A DNA stretch of 64,000 nucleotides from CAWAPS01 sp963783945 (GTDB lineage: Bacteria; Actinomycetota; Acidimicrobiia; Acidimicrobiales; Palsa-688): positions 310,001-374,000 of the forward strand of contig CAWAPS010000002.1 in the NCBI GenBank assembly GCA_963783945.1, in the 5' to 3' direction. Of the stretch, positions 1 through 7,758 are shown one piece after another. The notes under the pieces were generated by a model. The model saw only the letters and a program-made list of their open reading frames with translations. It had not been told where the DNA came from and searched no databases. A program made the translations under genes and the position numbers. The first letter of the stretch is position 1, and every line of letters starts with the position of its first letter.

Positions 1-1047
1 TACCAGCACGCGGGCCAGACCGACCGCGACCACAACTCCGAACTGCCGTCCGTCCTGCCTACCATCTGGGATCAGCTTTCTCCCATCCCCAATCGCCAGG
101 GTGTCCCGACCGGCGGCTACTACTACCGCGACAGCCCTTTCTTGGCCCTGTGGGCCGATCCCGCCATCGAACCGGGCGCCGTGTTCAAATATCAGTCGTT
201 TTTCCATCCCTTTGCTGCGTCCGATGAGGCCGCCCTCGCCGCGGGCACGTCATTCATTGACGCCTGCGCCAACCGGACGCTGCCGAATGTCTGTTTCGTC
301 GATCCCCCGTTCGACAGCGGGACCACCGGGACCTCCGGCGACGACCACCCTCTATCGGACATCCGCTTGGGCGAGCGGTTCGTGGCCGCCGCCTATCACG
401 CCTTGGCCGATAACTGGTACCTCGACGACACTGTATTGATCGTGACCTTCGACGAGTGGGGCGGATTCTACGACCACGTGGCGCCCCCGACAGTCATCGA
501 CCACACCAACCCGGCCAACGTCATGCACATCGGCGACAGCACCACCCCGACGGACGGCCGGCTGATCCCCGATTACCGCCAACTCGGATTCCGGGTCCCA
601 GCCATCGTGATATCCAACCTGACCTGGCCGCGCCGGGTGGTACACCGCGGCCCGTTCGAGCATTGCTCCAGCCTGGCCCTGATCGAGTCCACTTTTGGTC
701 TGACCCCGCTGACCGCACGCGACCAGAACGCCCGGAACCTCCAAGACCTGCTGCTTCCCTTCCCGGTCCCCTTCAGAGTGCCGCCCGCCTCCATCCCGAC
801 CAGTTCCGAGGTAATCGGGCCAGCCATCAGCGCGCCGTCGGAATCACTGCTGCAAGTGCTCACCGGCACAGCCGAGTTCGACCCCGCCGCGGTCTGCTCG
901 GCCGACAGCGTCCAGTCAGTGTCGCCAGCACCCCTGAAGGTTCCGTCCAAACCCTGGACTTCCAGAACTGTCTCCGGCATAGCCGGCACCGCCGGTATGG
1001 CCGCCATGAACCGCCACCACCGTACCCAAAAGGCCAACCAGCCCTAA
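1..1047 (+). CDS. Phospholipase C-like phosphoesterase, 5' end outside window
   Basis: Frame 1 is open from the first base, so the N-terminus lies outside the window and about 348 residues are visible. The motif TFDEWGGFYDHVAPP (nt 448-489) and the later LALIESTFGL...LTARD stretch are typical of the phosphoesterase/phospholipase C family (PF04185), which cleaves phosphodiester or phosphomonoester bonds, usually outside the cell. The signal peptide and first metal ligands would be upstream. The C-terminal about 60 residues are low-complexity and look like a tail after the catalytic domain. Phospholipase C, acid phosphatase and sphingomyelinase-like activities cannot be told apart here. Confidence 0.85.
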   Translation, partial: YQHAGQTDRDHNSELPSVLPTIWDQLSPIPNRQGVPTGGYYYRDSPFLALWADPAIEPGAVFKYQSFFHPFAASDEAALAAGTSFIDACANRTLPNVCFVDPPFDSGTTGTSGDDHPLSDIRLGERFVAAAYHALADNWYLDDTVLIVTFDEWGGFYDHVAPPTVIDHTNPANVMHIGDSTTPTDGRLIPDYRQLGFRVPAIVISNLTWPRRVVHRGPFEHCSSLALIESTFGLTPLTARDQNARNLQDLLLPFPVPFRVPPASIPTSSEVIGPAISAPSESLLQVLTGTAEFDPAAVCSADSVQSVSPAPLKVPSKPWTSRTVSGIAGTAGMAAMNRHHRTQKANQP

Positions 1048-1320
1048 CAGACGAAACTCTGCAATCTGACAATCAGGCGCCCGATCGCCACAACGAGTTG
1101 GGTTTGATTGTGGCCGTCATCTCCGTCTTACTTGCTCCATGGCCGGAATCCCCGGTGAACGGGCCCGAGACTCGGTCCGGCCACCACGGCTCCGATTGGT
1201 CGGGGAGCTGCGACCACACGAAGGGATCGGCGTCACCACCCCGCTCGGGACACCTTCTGCCCGGTGTCGCGCCGAATGGATGATCTGTATGGCGCTGGGT
1301 CACATGGCTAGTTCCGCGGC

Positions 1321-2199
1321 TTAGCCGCCCGCGAAGAAGTCGAGGTAGGCCTGGGCCAGGGCGGCCGGGTTTTCCAGCGCGATGTTGTGACCGGACGCGG
1401 GGATGACGGCGCCGCGGACGTCGCGGGCCACTTGTGCGAGCTGTTTGGATACTTCGTCCCCGAGATAGGCCTGCGCGCCGACGGCCAGGACGGGGCAGCT
1501 GATCGGGTCGGCGTAATGCGGGCGGTTCTGTTCGGCGTCGGTCTGGCGGGCGCGGTACATCTCCAAGATGGCCATGGTGCCGCCCGGCTGCTCGACCGAG
1601 TGCACCATTTCGTCGATGTCCTCCTCGGCCAGCGCGCTGGGGTCCCACATCTGGCGTCGGGCGTACCATGTCCAAAACGGCCGTTCCCGCCCGACGAGCA
1701 GCACCTCGGGCACGTTCGGCAGGCTGAAGAAGCTGAAGTGCCAGCCGGTGCGGATGTCGTCGGCGGGGAGCGAGGGGTCGTGTTCGCCGGCTGGAAATCC
1801 TGGTAGGAGCGTTTCCTGGAACACCAGTTGCTGCACCCGGGCCCGGTGGAAGGCGGCGACGGCGTAGGCGATGGCCGCGCCCCAGTCCTCGCCGACGACG
1901 CGGAACCGGTCGAAGCCCAGGTGGGTGGCCAGTTCGGCGACGTCACCGGCCATCGTGGCGGTGTCGTAGCCGGTCAGGGGGCGCTGGGAGCCGCCGAAAC
2001 CTCGGTTGTCGACCGTGATGACGGTGTAGTGCGGGGTCAGCAGCGGCACGACGAGGCGCCAGTACGACATGGTCTTCGGCACGCCGTGCAGCAAGAACAC
2101 CGGCTCGCCGGCGCCTCCGATCGCGTAATGAATCTCGACCCCGTTGACCCTGGGCTTGCCGTGCGTGAGCCGGACTCCCGCGTGGTCAGTGAGGTTCAT
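1321..2199 (-). CDS. Alpha/beta hydrolase, epoxide hydrolase / haloalkane dehalogenase-like
   Basis: A 292-residue alpha/beta-hydrolase of normal family length. HG at residues 38-39 supplies the oxyanion region. The nucleophile elbow is GEDWGA with Asp at about residue 105, the Asp-type nucleophile of epoxide hydrolases and dehalogenases rather than the Ser of esterases. A late SGHNIALENP supplies the likely catalytic His near residue 271. DNRGFGGS is the usual strand-4 motif. The protein is cytosolic, with no signal peptide. The ATG start gives a natural N-terminus. A possible gene remnant (2215-2364) lies just upstream on the same strand. The substrate is not predictable. Confidence 0.9.
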   Translation of the reverse strand: MNLTDHAGVRLTHGKPRVNGVEIHYAIGGAGEPVFLLHGVPKTMSYWRLVVPLLTPHYTVITVDNRGFGGSQRPLTGYDTATMAGDVAELATHLGFDRFRVVGEDWGAAIAYAVAAFHRARVQQLVFQETLLPGFPAGEHDPSLPADDIRTGWHFSFFSLPNVPEVLLVGRERPFWTWYARRQMWDPSALAEEDIDEMVHSVEQPGGTMAILEMYRARQTDAEQNRPHYADPISCPVLAVGAQAYLGDEVSKQLAQVARDVRGAVIPASGHNIALENPAALAQAYLDFFAGG

Positions 2200-2214
2200 C
2201 GGCCGGGCTGATTT

Positions 2215-2364
2215 CTACAGGCCGTTCTTGTAGAGCCAGTCCAGGCCCGCTCGGACGACGTCGGGCCAGCCCCGGTCGATGGTCAGCGGCCGCCGTCGCC
2301 ACGTCGATCCGGCCATGCAGCCGCAGTGCCTCGACGAGAGGTTGAACCGCGCTGCTACGTCCAT
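2215..2364 (-). pseudogene. Possible small ORF or gene remnant, unassigned
   Basis: A 49-codon frame ends in DRGWPDVVRAGLDWLYKNGL, which looks protein-like. Its first half reads more naturally in a neighbouring frame (VEALRLHGRIDVATAA), suggesting a frameshifted C-terminal remnant. I could not assign a family. It ends 16 bp before the alpha/beta hydrolase start on the same strand. The rest of the 2200-2672 gap shows no convincing gene. Confidence 0.25.
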
Positions 2365-2672
2365 AGTCCTGAACTTACATCATTAATCCGAGCGCGGTAC
2401 CAAAACCGCGAAACGCCACCAGGCAGTGTCCGGCTACTGGCATTCCCTGGCCCTCTCGGCCGCTGGTGCCGCCTGCGCCGCCTACGCGCTCTCGCCGACA
2501 GATCGATGTGGGCCGGCGATGAGTTCGAGGGGTCTCGGACCGTCAGAATGGTCGACATGGCTGAGGAGCATCTCGTATGCCGATATCGACTCGGGCGTCG
2601 CCATGATGCGCAATCGCTTCACCGCACGTCGTCGTAGAACCCCGATGCGGCGCACAAAGGAAGGGACCTCCG

Positions 2673-3173
2673 ATGAACGAACCGACTACCACCCTCGACG
2701 ACCGCTTCAGCGAACCGGGCGCCGAGCCGACCCCTTGGGACGAGGCCGTGCGCACGCTCGAGGCGGCTGATCTGTTTTGGATCACCACCGTCCGCGCTGA
2801 CAGCCGGCCCCACATGAGCCCCCTGGTTGCTGTGTGGCTGGACCGCGCCCTTCACTTCTCCACTGGTGCCACCGAGCAGAAAGCCGTGAACCTCCGTGTC
2901 AACCCGCACGTGATCCTGAGCACCGGCTGCAACCAATGGGACCGCGGGATCGATGTGGTCCTCGAGGGCGAGGCGATCCAAACTACCGATGACACAACAC
3001 TGGAGCGGCTGGCGGACGCATGGCGAAGGAAGTGGGATGGACGCTGGCAGTTCGAAGCCCGTGAGGGCTGCTTCCACCACGAAGGTGGCGCCGCGCTCGT
3101 GTTCACCGTCGCACCGACCAAGGTCCTGGCCTTCGGCAAGGGCACATTCACCCATACCAGCCACCGCTTCTGA
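2673..3173 (+). CDS. PNPOx-like (pyridoxamine 5'-phosphate oxidase fold) flavin/F420 protein
   Basis: A 166-residue protein with the split-barrel PNPOx fold: TTVRADSRPHMSPLVAVWLD near residues 35-55 is the usual 'r.DG.PH..P' strand pair, followed by LHFSTG, KAVNLRVNPHV and a C-terminal FTVAPTKVLAFGKG. Actinobacterial members bind FMN or deazaflavin F420 and reduce or oxidise varied substrates. The ATG follows AAGGAAGGG, a good ribosome site, and fixes the start. No partner gene is adjacent. Cofactor and substrate are unknown. Confidence 0.85.
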   Translation: MNEPTTTLDDRFSEPGAEPTPWDEAVRTLEAADLFWITTVRADSRPHMSPLVAVWLDRALHFSTGATEQKAVNLRVNPHVILSTGCNQWDRGIDVVLEGEAIQTTDDTTLERLADAWRRKWDGRWQFEAREGCFHHEGGAALVFTVAPTKVLAFGKGTFTHTSHRF

Positions 3174-3439
3174 TCGCGGAATCGGCCAGATGGACGGCTC
3201 GACCATCGCACATCCCCCGTGGGGAATTCACCCAGAACGTGTACGCCGATCGTCGCGTCCACTGGCTGCGGTCGCGACCGAACAAAATAGGCTCTGACCA
3301 GCACTGGAGGGATGCGAGAGCGAGCTTGGAATGGCTCTTTGGGACGACGTCCGTGGGGCGTGCTGACCGCCTCGCTTGAAGCGATTGCGCTCATAGGCGG
3401 AGGCCGCTTTCCGGGTGCTACGCCACACGCCATCGGAGC

Positions 3440-3657
3440 CCTGTCCGGCCTCCAGCGGCCCCTACGGCCGAGTCGAACCAGCACCAGATTCAACCGGAGC
3501 CTGCCACCCCGACCGTTGCCGTCGAGGAAAGGGTGGATGCGTTCGAACTGCGCATGGGAGTCTATAACAGCTGAGGGCTTGTCGTGGATATAGCCGAGAG
3601 GCGCTGTCTTGTTGTTGCCGTCGCCATGATTCTCCCCTCGGTCGTTGCCGAGTACGC
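3440..3657 (-). pseudogene. Fic/DOC-domain remnant
   Basis: On the minus strand the frame reads SHAQFERIHPFLDGNGRGGR and then LRLNLVLVRLG (about 3560-3460). This is the full Fic signature HPFx[D/E]GNGRxxR, preceded by the helix that normally carries xHxxFExIHPF. The frame opens only after a TAA at about 3658, has no credible start, and loses homology after the VRLG segment. The following residues look like Fic C-terminus only in fragments and in shifting frames. Intact Fic enzymes are about 300-400 residues and transfer AMP from ATP to proteins, so this is a truncated core. It lies between the PNPOx gene and the CMD-like gene. Confidence 0.7.
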
Positions 3658-3707
3658 CTTAGAGGCCGAAAGTAGCTCGGCGTCTGGTGCCGACTTACAC
3701 TGTTGCC

Positions 3708-4265
3708 ATGGCTCGGATACCGCTCGTTCCCATGGAGCAGCCCGGCGGCGTAGTTCACAACGTCATGCGGGCGCTGTCGAACCATCCGGGAGCGGCCCAG
3801 GCGATCGGCCAGCTCGCGGCGGCGGGCTACATGTCCGGGAACCTGACCCCAACTCAGCGGGAGTTGGCCTACCTGACCGCCAGCACGGTCAATCGCTGCC
3901 ACTATTGAGTGCCGACGCACGTGGTGCTCGGTCTGGGTGCCGGCATACCGAGGAAGAAGCTGGCCCACGTCCGTGACGACCCCGTTCCGGAGGGGGTCTA
4001 CATGCCCGACGAAGCTGCGATCATCCGCTACGCTCGCGCCTCCACCGCCCTCGAGCCAATTACAGACGGCATCTACGGCGCGCTGGCCGCCCATTTCGAC
4101 ACCGAGCAGCTCATTGAGATCTGCATGACGGTGGGGCTGTCCAACCTGGTCAATCGGTTCCACGCGACATTCCTGACCGATCTCGACGAGTCCACCGCCG
4201 AGGCTTACCGTGAGTCGGGATTAGCCGGCGACGGGGAAACGCCCGGGCGAGAGGACCGTCACTGA
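3708..4265 (+). CDS. AhpD/carboxymuconolactone decarboxylase-like protein with in-frame TGA at the CxxC position (candidate selenoprotein or nonsense allele)
   Basis: The frame runs from ATG 3708 (MARIPLVP) to the stop at 4263-4265. It is interrupted only by TGA at 3906-3908. Around it the protein reads NRCHY-(TGA)-VPTH. AhpD-like CMD proteins carry CxxC followed by xxxH, and here Cys64-His-Tyr-TGA67-x-x-x-His71 fits with TGA exactly at the second, reactive Cys. Downstream the frame continues for 118 conserved-looking residues (FDTEQLIEICMTVGLSNLVNRFHATFL), with no frameshift and unchanged codon use. With Sec read through, the product is 185 residues, normal for the family of thiol peroxidase/decarboxylase-fold proteins. 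TACACT seven bases before the ATG suggests a leaderless promoter. GTG 3687 is an alternative start. If Sec is not inserted, this is a pseudogene by one TGC-to-TGA change. Confidence 0.75.
3927..3952 (+). promoter_or_regulatory. Weak candidate SECIS-like hairpin after the in-frame TGA
   Basis: CTCGGT (3927-3932) pairs perfectly with ACCGAG (3947-3952) around a 14-nt loop (CTGGGTGCCGGCAT). The stem begins 18 nt after the TGA, inside the distance range known for bacterial SECIS elements. The loop is at the large end of the usual range and its first two bases are C and T rather than including a G, so support is modest. A smaller hairpin, GTGC-CGAC-GCAC, starts directly after the TGA (3909-3920). 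Confidence 0.3.
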
Positions 4266-4449
4266 CCCGGCGGGCAGGTCGGTCCAGTTCGACCTTCGCC
4301 ACCACCGACGCCTCCGCAAATATGGGCCGATCCCGAACCCCACGTTCGGCCTACTCAGTAAGAACGAAGCAAACGCTCTGTCATCCCATCACTTATATGA
4401 CAGCCTTTGGCGGTAACAAGCGGGGATATTGGGGCGGTTGGTCTGCGAT

Positions 4450-5211
4450 TCACGTTTCGGCGAGGAGTTGCTCGTAGATTTTGCGAGTGGCTGGGCTCGG
4501 CGAGACGCCGAGTTGGTCGCGTAGACAGTCGCTTAGCTGGGTGTAGACGTGGAGTGCTTCTGCGAGGTTGTCTTGGGCGGCGAGGGCTCGCATGAGGTAG
4601 CGGTGGCCGCTTTCGCGAAGCGGGGCGAGGCGGACGAGTTGGCGACCGGCCCTGACGGCGCCTGAGAGCTCGGTTCCGCCGATGCCGAGCTCGGTCGCGG
4701 CATAGGCTTCGAGAGCCCGCAGGTGTAGCTCGCTCAGATGGTGGCGGATGTCGTCGATCCAGGGGGCGTCCTCGCCGGGAAGGAAGCCGCGCTGAGCAAC
4801 GAACAGGGCGCTCAGCACCGGGCCCCAGGCTCTGATCCACTCGCCTTGGGCGACCGCCGACTCGGCTCGGTGGATGGCTTCGGCGGCGGCTTCGAGGTCG
4901 ACCCAGGCGTCGGGTAGGCACAGCTTGATTGCCGAGCGCCCATCGACCGAGTTGGGGCCGAACACCCGGCGTAGCTTGGACAGAAGCGGGTTGAGCCTGG
5001 TATCCACGGCGGTGGGGTCGGGTTCGAGCCACAAGGCCTCTGCGACCTCGTCGCGTGGGACGTGGCGGTGGCGGTTGACTACGAGGTAGGTGAAGAGCAG
5101 CCGGCCTTGCCGGCCGGGCAGAAGGTTCTCGAGGCGTTGGCCGTCTCGTTCTACGGCGAGGGCGCCGCAGACCTGGATGCGCAGAGGGGGGTGTTGAGAC
5201 GCCAAGGTCAC
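4450..5211 (-). CDS. SARP/AfsR-type transcriptional regulator (winged helix plus BTAD)
   Basis: A 253-residue protein from GTG 5211. Residues about 10-95 form an OmpR-type winged helix (LRIQVCGALAVERDG, then LLFTYLVVNRHRHVPRDEVAEALW), and residues about 100-250 form the bacterial transcriptional activator domain (TPR-like, ending RDQLGVSPSPATRKIYEQLL). This is the short SARP architecture without an ATPase module, used to activate secondary-metabolism or stress genes. The frame is open further upstream, but the added residues are low-complexity and overlap a divergent gene, so GTG 5211 is preferred. It is divergent from the DUF1059 gene with 50 bp between starts, suggesting shared control. No biosynthetic cluster is adjacent. 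Confidence 0.88.
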   Translation of the reverse strand: MTLASQHPPLRIQVCGALAVERDGQRLENLLPGRQGRLLFTYLVVNRHRHVPRDEVAEALWLEPDPTAVDTRLNPLLSKLRRVFGPNSVDGRSAIKLCLPDAWVDLEAAAEAIHRAESAVAQGEWIRAWGPVLSALFVAQRGFLPGEDAPWIDDIRHHLSELHLRALEAYAATELGIGGTELSGAVRAGRQLVRLAPLRESGHRYLMRALAAQDNLAEALHVYTQLSDCLRDQLGVSPSPATRKIYEQLLAET

Positions 5212-5261
5212 GGCAACATCTTGCCAATACCCTTGTAGGGACGACCGAGCTAGGAGGTTCG

Positions 5262-5420
5262 ATGTCCAAGACCATCCGCTGCGAGTGCGGTTTCGTGGCC
5301 CGCGGCGAGACCGATGACCAGGTGATTGGCGTGATCCGGGGGCATATGGCCACCGACCATCCGGCGTTGCTGGACACGGTGAGCCGGGACGACTTGGTGA
5401 GTTGGATCCAGGTCGACTAG
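5262..5420 (+). CDS. DUF1059 family small protein
   Basis: A 52-residue gene (MSKTIRCECGFVARGETDDQ at the N-terminus, ending VSWIQVD) with AGGAGG 5 nt before the ATG. CxCG at residues 7-10 and the later GHMATDHP histidines are the presumed metal-binding residues of DUF1059. The length is right for the family, whose function is unknown. Divergent from the SARP regulator, it is a likely target of it or under shared control. Confidence 0.88.
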   Translation: MSKTIRCECGFVARGETDDQVIGVIRGHMATDHPALLDTVSRDDLVSWIQVD

Positions 5421-5662
5421 CGGGAAATGGGATCCAAGGGACAGGTCTAGGTGGCGTCAGGCGCGCCGGATCTTCGACTGGGACGCCACGCCGCATCTCG
5501 GTGCGGAGCGCCGGCAGGTGGGATAGCCCGGGTGTCGAAGGTGTGGGACTGGCCCGCGTCGGCTAGCCGGGCTCCGTTCGTAGGGCGCCAAGGTTTCGCC
5601 AAGGTTGCGGCAACTGTTCTGTCGTACAACCACCAAGGAGACGACAAGCCTTGGAGGTCCCG

Positions 5663-6527
5663 ATGGACACGGCGCTCAGCACCACCGCAAAACCACGAAG
5701 CCATGAGATGCGGGACCAACTGCTCGTAGATCCGGAGTGGCTGGAGGGCCACCTTCACGATCCCGACCTACGGGTCGTCGAAGTGGATGTCAGCCCGGCC
5801 GCCTATGACGACTGGCACATCGACGGCGCGGTCCTCTGGAACGTGTACCAGGATCTCAAGGACCCCGATTACCAGCCCGCCCCGCCGGCCGCTCTGGAAG
5901 GGCTGCTAGCGCGCTCAGGAGTCACAGCGGAGACGAACCTCGTGTTCTACGGCTACGCACCCGCCATGGGCCTGTGGCTGATGAACCTTTACGGTCACCG
6001 CCAGGCAGGCATCTTGAACTGCTCGACGCGACGCGTGGAAGCACGAGGGCCGCCCCTGGGCCAAGACGCGACGCCAACCGTCACGAGGCAGCTACCAGCT
6101 CAGCGCCGGGGACCCCCAGCTACGGGCCGGGCGCACCGCCGTCGAGGATGCCATCAGCCGCTCTGACACGAAGCTGCTCGATGTGCGCTCGGCTGCTGAG
6201 TACCGAGGTGAGCGTTTCTGGCCTTCAGGCGGCACGGAGCCGGGCGGGAGAGCCGGACACGTACCTTCCGCCGTGCATCAGCCCATCGACGGGCTCTACC
6301 AAGGCGACGGCTCGTTCCGACCGGCGGCAGCGCTACGAAGTGTCTTCTCGTCGGTCGACCTCGACGGCGGCGACCAGGAGTTGATCACCTACTGCACCAT
6401 CGGGGGGCGAGCCGCCACCGCCTGGTTCGTGCTGACCCATCTGCTCGGCCGCGAAGACGTCAAGGTCTATGACGGGTCGTGGGCCGAATGGGGCCGCCTG
6501 CCCGACACGCCGGTCGAAGCACCCTGA
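5663..6527 (+). pseudogene. Two-domain rhodanese (thiosulfate sulfurtransferase-like) with a frameshift
   Basis: From ATG 5663 (GGAGG upstream) the frame encodes a rhodanese N-terminal domain (VDPEWLEGHLHDPDLRVVEV, DDWHIDGAVLWN, VFYGYA..GLWLMNLYGH). At NCS (about 6020-6025) it runs into arginine-rich nonsense. Removing one base, most simply the A at 6026, restores RDAWKHEGRPWAK, LLDVRSAAEYRGE and the active-site loop ITYCTIGGRAATAW, ending at 6527. The catalytic Cys is in this second domain, so the unshifted product would be dead. Such enzymes move sulfane sulfur from thiosulfate or mercaptopyruvate to cyanide or thiols. The shift is either a real +1 mutation or a sequencing error. The cupin gene starts 69 bp downstream. 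Confidence 0.8.
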
Positions 6528-6596
6528 ACGCCGACCGTCAACAAACGGCAACCTGGAACAAACACCCCACAAACCATCCGAAACGGAGAAAATGAC

Positions 6597-6968
6597 ATGC
6601 CTGGACTGATCCGAAAGAACCTCGATACCCCCGAGGAGGTCCGCAGGTTCGAAGCCGGCAGCGGCCAACTGGAGCTGGTCAACATCGAGGCCGGGCCGGT
6701 GGGCCGGGCCACCTTCCAGCCCGGGTGGCGCTGGTCCGAGCACGTCAAGCCGATCGCAGGCACCAAAAGCTGCCAGGCCGCCCACACCTGCTACTTCGTC
6801 TCGGGGCGCATGAAGGTGGTCATGACCGACGGCGAGGAGATGGACTACGGCCCCGGCGACTTCGCCATCATGGCCCCCGGCCACGACGCCTGGATCGTTG
6901 GTGACGAGCCGTGCGTGGTCATCGACTGGCAGGGCTTCGCCGACTACGCCAAGCCCCACCGCGACTGA
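6597..6968 (+). CDS. Cupin-domain protein
   Basis: A 123-residue single-domain cupin: GRATFQPGWRWSEHVKPIAG holds the first metal-binding motif, and the second is around MDYGPGDFAIMAPGHDAWIVGDEP. TCYFVSGRMKVVMTDGEE is the connecting hairpin. GGAGAAAATGAC around the ATG gives the start. The protein is cytosolic and may act as an isomerase, dioxygenase or sensor. It sits 8 bp before the alpha/beta hydrolase gene on the same strand, so the two are probably co-transcribed. Confidence 0.85.
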   Translation: MPGLIRKNLDTPEEVRRFEAGSGQLELVNIEAGPVGRATFQPGWRWSEHVKPIAGTKSCQAAHTCYFVSGRMKVVMTDGEEMDYGPGDFAIMAPGHDAWIVGDEPCVVIDWQGFADYAKPHRD

Positions 6969-6976
6969 CCCCGTCG

Positions 6977-7672
6977 ATGGCCACTTTCGGGCTGGTACAC
7001 GGCGCCTACCATGGGGCGTGGTGCTGGACCAAGCTGAGAGCCGAGCTGGAGGGGCGCGGGCATCGGGTCCTCACGGTCGACCTGCCCTGCGAGGACCCCC
7101 AGGCCGGTGCGAGCGAGTACGCCGACGCCGCGATCGAAGCCTTCGCCGACGCCGGTGACGACCTGGTCGTGGTGGGCCACTCCCTGGCCGGATTGACCAT
7201 CCCCCTGGTCGCGGTGCGTCGGCCTGTGAGCCGACTCGTGTATCTGTGCGCCATGCTGCCCCGGCCTGGGCGTAGGTACGACGACGTGCTCGGCGGGGAG
7301 CCGGACATGGCGGGCCCCCGACCCGACGAACCCACCACCTACACCGACCCGAGTGGAGCCACCCGCTGGTACCCCGAGGCCACGGCCGGCATGTTCTTCT
7401 CCGACTGCTCGACCGATGTCGCCTCGTGGGCCGCCTCCCGGCTTCGCGGCCAGCACTGGAAGATCACCGCCGAGGTTTCGCCCCTCGCAGCGTGGCCCGA
7501 CGTTCCCCGAAGTGTCGTGATCGGATCCAAGGATCCTGTCATCAACCCGGCCTGGTCGCGACGCGTCGCACCAGCCGTGCTCGGCGTCACTGCCATCGAG
7601 TTGGACTGCGGCCATTCGCCGTTTCTCTCGATCCCCGCCGTGCTCGCCGACGTGCTGATCGGCGCCCACTGA
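6977..7672 (+). CDS. Alpha/beta hydrolase (esterase/hydroxynitrile lyase-like)
   Basis: A 231-residue compact alpha/beta hydrolase without a cap domain. FGLVHGAYHGAWCW is the N-terminal oxyanion region, VVVGHSLAGLTIPL is the nucleophile elbow (GHSLAG, Ser), and IELDCGHSPFLS supplies the late His. The YHGAWCW and GHSLAG motifs match the family containing plant hydroxynitrile lyases and methyl-ester hydrolases and many small bacterial esterases. ATG 6977 lies 8 bp after the cupin gene stop. The frame is open 66 bp further upstream inside the cupin gene, but that would break the natural N-terminus. Confidence 0.87.
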   Translation: MATFGLVHGAYHGAWCWTKLRAELEGRGHRVLTVDLPCEDPQAGASEYADAAIEAFADAGDDLVVVGHSLAGLTIPLVAVRRPVSRLVYLCAMLPRPGRRYDDVLGGEPDMAGPRPDEPTTYTDPSGATRWYPEATAGMFFSDCSTDVASWAASRLRGQHWKITAEVSPLAAWPDVPRSVVIGSKDPVINPAWSRRVAPAVLGVTAIELDCGHSPFLSIPAVLADVLIGAH

Positions 7673-7758
7673 ACACCCCAGGGCGGCGTCCGCGACCACG
7701 GGACCGCATGCCAAGAAGGTCGACCGTCGCTCCTCCCCGAGCCAGAGCTCCGGCCGAG

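Noticed and set aside
4355..5377. 340-codon arginine/proline-rich frame overlapping the SARP gene
   Set aside because: Out-of-frame shadow of the SARP coding region.
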